16,124 bases of DNA from an uncultured Parabacteroides sp. (GTDB taxonomy: Bacteria; Bacteroidota; Bacteroidia; Bacteroidales; Tannerellaceae). This document shows, in pieces, positions 6,969 through 13,846 of the stretch. Under the pieces are notes generated by a model. The model did not search any database. It saw only the letters and a program-made list of their open reading frames with translations, and was not told the origin of the DNA. Both the position numbers and the translations under genes were made by a program. Each line of letters opens with the position of its first letter. Position 1 is the first letter of the stretch. The stretch lies in contig CALBYC010000046.1 in NCBI GenBank assembly GCA_937890135.1, positions 1-16,124 on the forward strand. Direction: 5' to 3'.

Positions 6969-8669
6969 ATGAAAAGATTATTATCATTATTGATTCTGCT
7001 CGCTTTTGTCTTAACGCCGGTTAAAGCAGCAGACGTACAGAACGTGAAACAAACCAAGAATGTCATCCTTTTCATAACGGATGGCACGTCATTGGCTACT
7101 ATTTCTACTGCCCGTTGGATGCAGTGGTATTCAAATCCTGACAAACCGAACCTGTTCATCGACCCGTATATTTGCGGGACTGTCCGTACGCACTCTTCCA
7201 ATGCTCCTATCGGGGATTCCGCCCCGACTACATCCTGCTACATGTCCGGGCAGCCCTCAATCACGGGATTTGTTTCTACATATCCGTATGATTGTGGCAA
7301 AGACGACATTTATCCGGTAGATCCAGACCGCGCTTACCAACCGACAATGACCGTGCTTGAAGCAGCCAAGATGTTTAAAGGGGCATCGGCCGGGCTGGTC
7401 TTCACTTGCGAGTTCCCCCATGCCACTCCCGCCGACTGTTCTGCCCATAGCTATAAACGTAGCAAGTATGAATGGATAGCTCCTCAGATGGTACACAATG
7501 ATTTGTCCGTCGTAATAGGCGGAGGGGTCTCTATCTTGGACGCAGACATGGAAAAATATCTGAGGGACAACGGGTATGCCGTGTATAAAAACGATTTGAA
7601 AGGCATGCGCTCCGATTCCCATGACAAGATGTGGGCTTTGTACGGCGACCGTGAGATGGCTTATGACATCGACCGCAATCCTGAAGAACAGCCGTCCATT
7701 GAGGAGATGACCCGCACGGCCATCAAGAAATTGTCAAAGAATGAAAAAGGCTTTTTCCTGATGGTGGAAGGAAGCAAAGTGGACTGGGCGGCCCATGCCA
7801 ATGACCCGGTCGCGATGGCCACCGACTATTTGGCCTTCGACCGTGCTGTCGGGGCGGCTCTTGAGTTTGCCCGCCAAAATGGCGAGACTACGGTCATCAT
7901 CACGTCCGACCACGGCAATAGCGGCATCAGCATCGGACGTGAATCATGCAAAGGCTACGACAAGCTGACGAAAGACCAATTGTTCAAGCAGCTGACCACC
8001 TACAAGATGTCTGCCGAAGGCTTTGCCAAAAAAGTGAATTCGATACCTAATTCGGAAGTGCAAGCCCTGTTCCGTGAAAATGCGGGTTTTGAATTGAGCA
8101 AAGAGGAGATGGATGCATTGAACAACTGCAAGGATTATAAATACAGCCCGATTCCGGAAGCAGAACGTCATGAAAAGAGCAAATCCTCAATGTACAGCAA
8201 TTCCTTGACCGGCCTGATGAGCCAGATCATCACCAACCATACTTGCATCGGCTTCACCACTCATGGCCATACAGGCGAGGAAGTGTTCTTGGCAAGTTAT
8301 CACCCGGAAGGTACTCGGCCGATGGGTATGCTGACCAACATCGAGTTGAACCATTACATGTGCGGCTTGTTCGGCTTTGGCCCTACCTTCTTAAGCGACA
8401 TGAGCAACAAATATTTCGCACGCCATGCCGATGTCTTCGCCGGCTACAATTGCGAAATCATCCCCGCAAAAGAAGGGGAAGTAAGCCCGACGCTGGTCGT
8501 TACAAACAAAAAGGACAAAAAGAAGAAGCTGACGATAAAAGGATTCACGAATATTGTCAAGCAGGGTAAAAAGGCGGAAAATGAAATTCGTCTGAATTCG
8601 GTTGTCGTTTATGTGGACAAAAACAACACTTTCTATTTGCCGGATTCATTGGCCGACTTGTTGAAGTAA
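6969..8669 (+). CDS. Exported alkaline phosphatase
   Basis: This 566-residue protein has a signal peptide at about 1-20 (ending TPVKA, mature ADVQ), so it is periplasmic or surface-facing. Alkaline phosphatase superfamily motifs appear in order: ILFITDGTS (metal Asp38), GDSAPTTSCYMSG with the DSA nucleophile Ser84, TCEFPHATPADCSAH at 146-160, MVEGSKVDWAAHAND (Glu267, Asp272, His276), TSDHGNSG (Asp314, His315) and THGHTGEE (His432, His434). All expected zinc ligands and the nucleophile are present, so it should hydrolyse phosphomonoesters, releasing phosphate. It is longer than E. coli PhoA (471 aa), partly through an insert around 320-410 and a Lys-rich region followed by a C-terminal tail after about 500. 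It is the last gene of the DUF368-M24-phosphatase run. No Pho-box-like site is evident upstream. Confidence 0.92.
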   Translation: MKRLLSLLILLAFVLTPVKAADVQNVKQTKNVILFITDGTSLATISTARWMQWYSNPDKPNLFIDPYICGTVRTHSSNAPIGDSAPTTSCYMSGQPSITGFVSTYPYDCGKDDIYPVDPDRAYQPTMTVLEAAKMFKGASAGLVFTCEFPHATPADCSAHSYKRSKYEWIAPQMVHNDLSVVIGGGVSILDADMEKYLRDNGYAVYKNDLKGMRSDSHDKMWALYGDREMAYDIDRNPEEQPSIEEMTRTAIKKLSKNEKGFFLMVEGSKVDWAAHANDPVAMATDYLAFDRAVGAALEFARQNGETTVIITSDHGNSGISIGRESCKGYDKLTKDQLFKQLTTYKMSAEGFAKKVNSIPNSEVQALFRENAGFELSKEEMDALNNCKDYKYSPIPEAERHEKSKSSMYSNSLTGLMSQIITNHTCIGFTTHGHTGEEVFLASYHPEGTRPMGMLTNIELNHYMCGLFGFGPTFLSDMSNKYFARHADVFAGYNCEIIPAKEGEVSPTLVVTNKKDKKKKLTIKGFTNIVKQGKKAENEIRLNSVVVYVDKNNTFYLPDSLADLLK

Positions 8670-8694
8670 CAAAAAGCAGTATCTTATAAACGTG

Positions 8695-8736
8695 AAAGCC
8701 GGGATGCGATCGGACATGCATCCCGGCTTTCGTTTT
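8695..8736 (+). terminator. Strong hairpin terminator after the alkaline phosphatase gene
   Basis: AAAGCCGGGATGC (8695-8707) pairs perfectly with GCATCCCGGCTTT (8718-8730) around a 10-nt loop, then CGTTTTCC. On the minus strand the same stem is followed by ACGTTTAT, so it may also stop transcripts coming from nadK. It lies 25 bp past the phosphatase stop. Confidence 0.85.
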
Positions 8737-8780
8737 CCATATCACTGTTGTCCAAAGAATCACCGGCTACCTGTCACGGG

Positions 8781-8840
8781 AAAGATAGCAGCCGGAGGGA
8801 AGAAAGGTCGCATCCGTCCGACCTAACGGCCGCAACCGTT
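8781..8840 (+). repeat. Three 22-bp units (array 2), reaching into the 3' end of nadK
   Basis: Units start at 8781, 8803 and 8825, again exactly 22 bp apart. The first is degenerate (AAAGATAGCAGCCG), the second is AAAGGTCGCATCCG and the third AACGGCCGCAACCG. The variable base again runs G, T, A, as in array 1 at 2877-2942. AGGTCG (8805-8810) and CGACCT (8819-8824) form a 6-bp stem. The third unit covers the last codons of nadK. Confidence 0.7.
8805..8824 (-). terminator. Possible nadK terminator hairpin inside the repeat
   Basis: Read on the minus strand, AGGTCG...CGACCT is a 6-bp stem with an 8-nt loop, placed across and just past the nadK stop. It is followed by TTCTTCCCT, a T-rich but interrupted tract. 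This would be a weak terminator; the stronger hairpin at 8695-8730 lies further downstream. Confidence 0.35.
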
Positions 8841-9716
8841 TTTCCCCACTCTCACGTCCGCACCCCACATCAGTTTTTGCCTGAGCGTGTCGTAAAAAGT
8901 ATGATTGAAACGTTTGATTACTTTTGTCGTGTAATCCGCTTTGCAGATGCGAAGCTCTATTCCCGCAGGGAATATTTCAGAACGCCCGTCCAATGAAATC
9001 AAGAAAGTGCGGTTGCGGCTCTCGACTCCCAATGTGATTGTGTAATCGTCCGGTATGACCAACGGACGCACATTCAGGGAATGCGGGGCGACGGGGCTTA
9101 GCACCAGGCTGTTGTCCTGCGGGAGGATGATTGGCCCGTTGACACTCATCGAATAGGCCGTGGAGCCGGTGGGGGTAGCGATAATCAATCCGTCCGCCTG
9201 GTAGGATGTGAGATATTCGCCGTCCAAAGCCGTATGTATGGTAATCATGGATGAAGTGTCCCGTTTCAGCACGGCTATTTCGTTCAATGCGTAATTATAT
9301 CCTTGGTAAGTATCGCCTTTAGTCTCCAACCGTAATAAAGTCCTCTCCTCAATGCGGTAGTTCTTTTGCGAAAGTTCCGTCAGTGTGTCTTCGATGTCAG
9401 GGCTTCCCACGTCCGCCAAAAACCCCAGACGGCCGGTGTTTATGCCCAATATGGGGATGTTTTGCCGGTTTATCCTGGCCGCCGTTTGAAGGAAAGTGCC
9501 GTCCCCTCCCATGCTTATGGCTATGTCTATGTCAAATTCGTCGCCATAAAGCAGGCCTGCGCTTTGGGGTTCGAGCTGCATGGAACTGCTTAAAAAGGAA
9601 GCGAAGCCTGAATCGACGTACACTTCCATCTCCAAAGATGCCAATCGGGCAAACACACGCCTGATGATGCTTTGTTTTTCCAGCTGGTGGTCGCTCCCGA
9701 AAATACCTATTCTCAT
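8823..9716 (-). CDS. nadK: NAD kinase
   Basis: This 297-residue cytosolic enzyme phosphorylates NAD to NADP. The catalytic GGDGT motif is at residues 70-74 (Asp72), followed by GINTGRLGFLADV at 91-103, the NE motif in NEIAVLKR at 145-152, and ADGLIIATPTGSTAYS at 174-189. All key residues are present and the length is normal. The ATG at 9714-9716 overlaps the TGA of the upstream CBS gene (ATGA), which indicates translational coupling. The last residues after KLMWGADVR (VGKNGCGR) look like an extension. The final five (NGCGR) and the stop are encoded by the third unit of the 22-bp repeat, so the original stop was probably lost when the repeat arrived. Confidence 0.96.
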   Translation of the reverse strand: MRIGIFGSDHQLEKQSIIRRVFARLASLEMEVYVDSGFASFLSSSMQLEPQSAGLLYGDEFDIDIAISMGGDGTFLQTAARINRQNIPILGINTGRLGFLADVGSPDIEDTLTELSQKNYRIEERTLLRLETKGDTYQGYNYALNEIAVLKRDTSSMITIHTALDGEYLTSYQADGLIIATPTGSTAYSMSVNGPIILPQDNSLVLSPVAPHSLNVRPLVIPDDYTITLGVESRNRTFLISLDGRSEIFPAGIELRICKADYTTKVIKRFNHTFYDTLRQKLMWGADVRVGKNGCGR

Positions 9717-10381
9717 ATATTAATATAATGTATAAATTCGTTGATTCGCTGTTGGAACACTTCGTCCGTCAGATTCTCCTTGGCGGAAAAGTTGGTAACC
9801 GTATAGTTGAACCGCTCAAAACTGCGAATGACGGCCGATGCGTCTTCTAAATTGATTTTCAACACCAATTCCAAATAACCGCCGGGGTCGATCGTAGTCG
9901 ACAGGAGGCTTAGCAGCATGGCATGGTTCGATTCCAGAATCCGGGCGATTTCCGACATGGAATAATCGATGGGGGATATTCTAAGCGTAATGACGCAGCC
10001 GGCCGACTCGTACTGCGAATAGAGAGCCAAGATTTGGAACGCCTTTTCTTGCGTCAGCACCCCCCGATACGCCGCATTGTCCCCAACGACAGGCAGAAGG
10101 CTAAGGTTATGCCTTGACATGATGTCTACCGCGTCAGAGAAAAGGGCATTGGGATGGACAGACCAGTTGTCCGTAGGATTAAGTTCGGCCAGCGGCAAGG
10201 ACAAGTCGGCGGCGGACAATATATCTTTCTCGGATACCAAAGCCCGATAAGCTCCCATATCTTCTGTCAACCAAGGCAATTGCCTGACTTTATAATCATC
10301 CATCAGTCCCAATATATATTTGCCCGTATCTGAACTTTTTAACACTGGAATCTCCTTTGTTATGAAATCTTTTACCAACAT
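9713..10381 (-). CDS. CBS-domain protein with C-terminal ACT-like domain
   Basis: This is a 222-residue soluble protein. Residues 1 to about 60 and 65-120 look like a CBS pair (MLVKDFITKEIPVL at the start, then SVHPNALFSDAVDIMSRHNLSLLPVVG in the second). Residues about 127-198 resemble an ACT-type regulatory domain (CVITLRISPIDYSMSEIARILES). CBS pairs usually bind adenine nucleotides and ACT domains bind small metabolites, so a sensory role is likely; the ligand is unknown. Its stop overlaps the nadK start by 4 bases, so both are one operon. It is transcribed away from pdxJ across an 86-bp gap. The architecture resembles AcuB-like proteins. A regulatory effect on NAD kinase is an inference from context only. 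Confidence 0.8.
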   Translation of the reverse strand: MLVKDFITKEIPVLKSSDTGKYILGLMDDYKVRQLPWLTEDMGAYRALVSEKDILSAADLSLPLAELNPTDNWSVHPNALFSDAVDIMSRHNLSLLPVVGDNAAYRGVLTQEKAFQILALYSQYESAGCVITLRISPIDYSMSEIARILESNHAMLLSLLSTTIDPGGYLELVLKINLEDASAVIRSFERFNYTVTNFSAKENLTDEVFQQRINEFIHYINI

Positions 10382-10407
10382 ATATCCGCTAATTCCCTAA
10401 ATTCTGT

Positions 10408-10415
10408 TATTTTTG
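10408..10415 (+). promoter_or_regulatory. -7 box for the pdxJ operon
   Basis: TATTTTTG matches TAnnTTTG on the plus strand, about 52 bp before the pdxJ ATG. No clear -33 TTTG is present. The box overlaps the left arm (TTTTGCAT, 10411-10418) of an inverted repeat. Confidence 0.5.
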
Positions 10416-10430
10416 CATATCACTTTCATG

Positions 10431-10438
10431 CAAAAGTA
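10431..10438 (-). promoter_or_regulatory. -7 box for the CBS-nadK operon
   Basis: Read on the minus strand this is TACTTTTG, matching TAnnTTTG, about 50 bp before the CBS gene's start. No clear -33 element was found. The box overlaps the right arm (ATGCAAAA, 10428-10435) of the same inverted repeat. Confidence 0.5.
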
Positions 10439-10467
10439 ATCAAAGAAATATGATTTAACGATATACA

Positions 10468-11184
10468 ATGACAAATTTAAGTGTAAACATCAACAAAGTC
10501 GCGACAATCCGGAATGCGAGAGGTGGAAACATGCCGGATGTGTTGAAATTTGCCTGTGACGCGGAAGCTTTCGGAGCGCAAGGTATCACGGTTCATCCCC
10601 GTCCGGATGAACGTCATATCCGCTATAGCGACGTGTATGGTTTAAAGCCTTTAATTACAACCGAATTTAATATAGAGGGGTATCCCTGTGAAAAGTTTAT
10701 CGATTTGGTGCTACAGGTGAAACCGACGCAGGTGACCTTGGTGCCCGACGCTCCCGATGCCATCACCTCAAACGCCGGTTGGGACGTGAAAAACAATCAT
10801 TCATTTTTGGCAGAACTGGTCGAACAGTTTACCTCACGGGGCATCCGTACTTCGATATTTGTCGGAACAGACCTCGAGAATTTGGAATGGGCGGCGAAAA
10901 CCGGTACTGACCGCGTGGAACTGTATACCGAACCGTATGCTTCCCTGTACCCGAAAGACAGAGAAAAAGCAATTGCCCCGTTTGTGACCGCTGCTCAATG
11001 TGCCAAGAACTTGGGCATGGGGGTTAACGCAGGGCATGACTTGAATTTGGACAACCTCGCTTATTTCCACCAAAATATCCCTTTCTTAGAAGAAGTGTCG
11101 ATAGGTCATGCCTTGATTTGCGATGCTCTTTATTTGGGATTGAAGGAAACAATACGGCAGTACAGGGCTTGCTTGGATGAATAG
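10468..11184 (+). CDS. pdxJ: Pyridoxine 5'-phosphate synthase
   Basis: This 238-residue TIM-barrel enzyme condenses 1-deoxy-xylulose 5-phosphate with 3-amino-2-oxopropyl phosphate to make pyridoxine 5'-phosphate (DXP-dependent vitamin B6 route). Signature segments are SVNINKVATIRNARGG (5-20), TVHPRPDERHI (41-51), TEFNIEGYP (65-73), TLVPDAPDA, and GVNAGHDLNLDNL (195-207) with His200. The start of the first motif reads NINK where proteobacterial enzymes have NIDH; I recall this as the usual Bacteroidota form. The ATG at 10468 is the first gene of a long plus-strand run that continues with exbB after 43 bp, a pdxJ-Ton linkage I recall from other Bacteroidota. Confidence 0.97.
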   Translation: MTNLSVNINKVATIRNARGGNMPDVLKFACDAEAFGAQGITVHPRPDERHIRYSDVYGLKPLITTEFNIEGYPCEKFIDLVLQVKPTQVTLVPDAPDAITSNAGWDVKNNHSFLAELVEQFTSRGIRTSIFVGTDLENLEWAAKTGTDRVELYTEPYASLYPKDREKAIAPFVTAAQCAKNLGMGVNAGHDLNLDNLAYFHQNIPFLEEVSIGHALICDALYLGLKETIRQYRACLDE

Positions 11185-11227
11185 GAGCATGAAATAAATA
11201 GGTTATAATTAAAAAAACGTGATTGAA

Positions 11228-11947
11228 ATGAATCTTTTACTTTTATTACAATCGGTTGCGGCGCAAGCATCCGAACAAATGCCTGACTTGACACAGGTAG
11301 CAGCGACAACAGTCCCGGCGGAAGCGGAAATCAACATCATTGATCTGGCTTGCAAAGGAGGGTGGATCATGGTTGTCTTGTTATTGCTCTCTTTGATGGC
11401 TATCTATATATTCATCCAGCGTTTGCTGGTAATCAAGCGTGCGGGGAAAGAAGACCAAACATTCATGAATCGCATCAAGGATTACATCCATGAAGGGAAG
11501 GTCGATTCTGCGTTGAATCTGTGCCGGACGACTAACACGCCGGCTGCACGGATGATTGAAAAAGGAATTTCTCGTTTGGGCCGCCCGATGAATGACGTGC
11601 TGGTAGCGATAGAAAATGTGGGCAACTTGGAAGTCGCCAAGTTGGAAAAAGGTTTCCCATTGATTGCGACGACAGCCGCTGGAGCACCCATGCTGGGCTT
11701 TTTGGGAACGGTGACAGGCATGGTTCGCGCGTTTTTTGACATGGCCAATGCCGGCACGAATGTGGATGTGTCGCTTTTGTCAAGTGGCATTTATGAAGCA
11801 TTGGTATCAACCGTAGGCGGATTGGTCGTGGGCATCATCGCCTTGTTCGCATATAACTATCTGGTTTCACAGGTAGACAATGTGGTGAACAAGATGGAAG
11901 CGCACACCATGGAATTTATGGATTTGTTGAATGAACCGGCTAATTAA
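11228..11947 (+). CDS. exbB: MotA/TolQ/ExbB proton channel family protein
   Basis: This 239-residue inner-membrane protein is the pentameric channel subunit of a Ton or Tol motor, which uses the proton motive force to power outer-membrane transport. Membrane segments are expected at about 45-65 (WIMVVLLLLSLMAIYIFI), 145-168 (the conserved GFLGTVTGMVRAF block) and 190-212 (VGGLVVGIIALFAYNYL). The hydrophobic N-terminal stretch (MNLLLLLQSVAAQA) could act as a cleavable signal, as in some long Bacteroidota ExbB proteins. I chose ATG 11228 over an in-frame GTG at 11219, which adds only three residues. exbD follows after 12 bp. Confidence 0.92.
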   Translation: MNLLLLLQSVAAQASEQMPDLTQVAATTVPAEAEINIIDLACKGGWIMVVLLLLSLMAIYIFIQRLLVIKRAGKEDQTFMNRIKDYIHEGKVDSALNLCRTTNTPAARMIEKGISRLGRPMNDVLVAIENVGNLEVAKLEKGFPLIATTAAGAPMLGFLGTVTGMVRAFFDMANAGTNVDVSLLSSGIYEALVSTVGGLVVGIIALFAYNYLVSQVDNVVNKMEAHTMEFMDLLNEPAN

Positions 11948-11959
11948 TCACGAAACATT

Positions 11960-12370
11960 ATGGCATTAAAAAGAAGAACCAAAGTATCGGAGAACTTCAG
12001 TATGGCATCTATGACGGATGTCATATTCCTGTTGTTGATTTTCTTTATGGTTACCTCGACTGTGGTCATTCCGAATGCCATCAAAGTAACCTTGCCGCAA
12101 GCGAAGAAACAAACTGCTGTCAAACCGCTTACACGCGTTACCATTGATGCCGGACTGAACTATTATGTCGCTTTTGGAAAGCAAAAGGAGGTCCAGGTAT
12201 CCTATGACGAGATTACTCCATTCCTGCAAGACTGTTACGCAAAGGAACCGGAGATGTATGTGGCTTTGTATGCGGATGAAACAGTCCCGTACAAGGAAAT
12301 CGTTAAGATATTGAATATCGCTAACGAAAACAAATTCAGAATGGTTTTGGCAACAAGACCGAATAAGTAA
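11960..12370 (+). CDS. exbD: ExbD/TolR-type biopolymer transport protein
   Basis: This 136-residue protein has one N-terminal membrane helix (about 19-37) followed by a periplasmic domain. The sequence MASMTDVIFLLLIFFMVTS contains the conserved proton-carrying Asp20. It partners with ExbB directly upstream to form the motor complex that drives the TonB-like protein encoded downstream. The length is typical of the family (130-145). The gap to the next gene is 27 bp. Confidence 0.94.
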   Translation: MALKRRTKVSENFSMASMTDVIFLLLIFFMVTSTVVIPNAIKVTLPQAKKQTAVKPLTRVTIDAGLNYYVAFGKQKEVQVSYDEITPFLQDCYAKEPEMYVALYADETVPYKEIVKILNIANENKFRMVLATRPNK

Positions 12371-12397
12371 AAGAATCTTCATGCCTAAAAGAGCATT

Positions 12398-13252
12398 ATG
12401 AAAATAGATAAAGATGACATATTCGGTTTGATTGGAACGGTTCTTTTCCATGTTGTCATTTTCGTGATTCTTTGGTTTTCTGTTTTGAAAGCTATAATCC
12501 CTGATGAGGATGGCGGCGTGTTGGTCAATTTTGGCAATGTGGACATGGCTTCCGGTGTATTTGAACCTAAATATACCGGGCAAGAACTACCTCATGAGAC
12601 TACCACACTCCCTCCTCCTCCCCCGACACCGAAGGTGGAAACGCCTAAGGAGGATTTATTGACCCAGGATATGGAGGAAAGTGTCTCCATCGATGAGCAA
12701 AAAAAGAAAAAGGAGGAGAAACGGAAAAAGGAGCAGGAAAAGAAAAGACGGAACGAGGAACAAGAAAGAGAACGGTTGCGCAAACAAAAAGAAGCGGAAG
12801 ACAAGCGCATTGCCGAGGAAAGACGCAAGAAGGCGGAGGATATCAGCAATAAAGTGGCTGGTGCGTTTGGCATAGGTGGCGCTGACGGCAACAACCAAGG
12901 TGACGCTGCATCGGGGACAGGAAACCAAGGCAGCCCGTTCGGCAATTCGGACCATGGGGCTAATGAAGGTATCGGCGGTTATGGAAATTCTTGGACCTTG
13001 GTTGGGCGTCGTTTGATTGGCAAACTGCCGGTCCCGGCATATACCATTCAGGAAGAAGGGAAAATTGTCGTTGACATAATCGTCAATTCAAAAGGGAAAG
13101 TGATTTCCGCAACGGTTGGCCGTGGAACGAACATTGACAACGCGTCTATGAGGAAAAGCGCGGAAGAGGCTGCCAAAAAGGCTTTGTTTGATGACATTTC
13201 AGGCACGAACAACCAAAGTGGAACCATTACATATTTGTATAAACTTAAATAA
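12398..13252 (+). CDS. TonB-family energy transducer with TolA-like coiled coil
   Basis: This 284-residue protein has an inner-membrane anchor at about 9-32, then a Pro-rich stretch (LPPPPPTPKVETP, 71-83). A long Lys/Glu/Arg-rich segment at about 100-150 should form a periplasmic helix or coiled coil. A Gly/Asn-rich linker spans about 155-195, and a C-terminal domain at about 198-284 contains GKIVVDIIVNSKGKVISATV. The C-terminal domain fits the TonB/TolA-type fold that contacts outer-membrane partners. The charged helix resembles TolA, and the Pro-rich part resembles TonB. With exbB and exbD immediately upstream, it should transmit motor force to TonB-dependent receptors such as the SusC type, or perform a Tol-like envelope role. 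Which one cannot be decided from the sequence. Confidence 0.85.
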   Translation: MKIDKDDIFGLIGTVLFHVVIFVILWFSVLKAIIPDEDGGVLVNFGNVDMASGVFEPKYTGQELPHETTTLPPPPPTPKVETPKEDLLTQDMEESVSIDEQKKKKEEKRKKEQEKKRRNEEQERERLRKQKEAEDKRIAEERRKKAEDISNKVAGAFGIGGADGNNQGDAASGTGNQGSPFGNSDHGANEGIGGYGNSWTLVGRRLIGKLPVPAYTIQEEGKIVVDIIVNSKGKVISATVGRGTNIDNASMRKSAEEAAKKALFDDISGTNNQSGTITYLYKLK

Positions 13253-13259
13253 CGAAAAG

Positions 13260-13805
13260 ATGGGAAAAGCATTTGTATTTTTAGCTGCCGGTTTTGAGGA
13301 GATGGAAGCTCTTGGGACGGTTGACGTATTGCGCCGAGCTGGCATACAGACGATTATGGCATCCATATCTGACGATAAAAAGGTAATAGGAGCGCATCAC
13401 ATCCTTGTGGAAGCGGATGTATTGTTGAGCGAGGCCGTTTTGGACGGGGCGTCGGCTTTGATATTGCCCGGCGGTATGCCCGGAGCTACGAACCTGAATG
13501 CCTCTGCTGCATTAAAAGAGGCGCTGTTGCAACAATACCGCGAAGGAAGGATCGTGGCGGCTATTTGTGCGGCTCCGATTGTCTTGGGTGGACTTGGACT
13601 GCTAAAGGGGCGCAAGGCTACTTGCTATCCCGGCTTTGAGGAACATTTGATCGGTGCTGCCACAACGAGTGAACCGACCGTAGTCGATGGCAATGTCATT
13701 ACGGGGAAAGGACCGGGCCTCGTTTATGATTTTGCCTTGGCTATAGTGGCTGCTATACGAAGCCAAGCCGTGGCTGAAGAAGTGGCTGCTGGATTATTGC
13801 TGTAA
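13260..13805 (+). CDS. DJ-1/PfpI family protein (YajL/ThiJ-like)
   Basis: This 181-residue protein belongs to the DJ-1/PfpI superfamily. GFEEMEALGTVDVLRRAG near the N-terminus carries the conserved Glu16 (equivalent to human DJ-1 Glu18), and AAICAAP places the reactive cysteine at Cys103 (DJ-1 Cys106). Proposed roles in the family include protein/nucleotide deglycation, glyoxalase activity and redox chaperone function; the activity here cannot be read out. The ATG at 13260 lies 7 bp after the TonB-family stop. A longer in-frame reading from 13188 would overlap that gene by 65 bases and adds residues foreign to the family. Older databases name such proteins ThiJ; thiL is three genes along, but I would not infer a thiamine role. 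Confidence 0.93.
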   Translation: MGKAFVFLAAGFEEMEALGTVDVLRRAGIQTIMASISDDKKVIGAHHILVEADVLLSEAVLDGASALILPGGMPGATNLNASAALKEALLQQYREGRIVAAICAAPIVLGGLGLLKGRKATCYPGFEEHLIGAATTSEPTVVDGNVITGKGPGLVYDFALAIVAAIRSQAVAEEVAAGLLL

Positions 13806-13846
13806 TATTACAGGAAAGGATAGGAACTTTTTTTGCTGTTTGGCGG

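Noticed and set aside
11966..12583. 205-codon antisense open frame opposite exbD and tonB
   Set aside because: The sense frames are conserved; the antisense translation has no recognisable domain.
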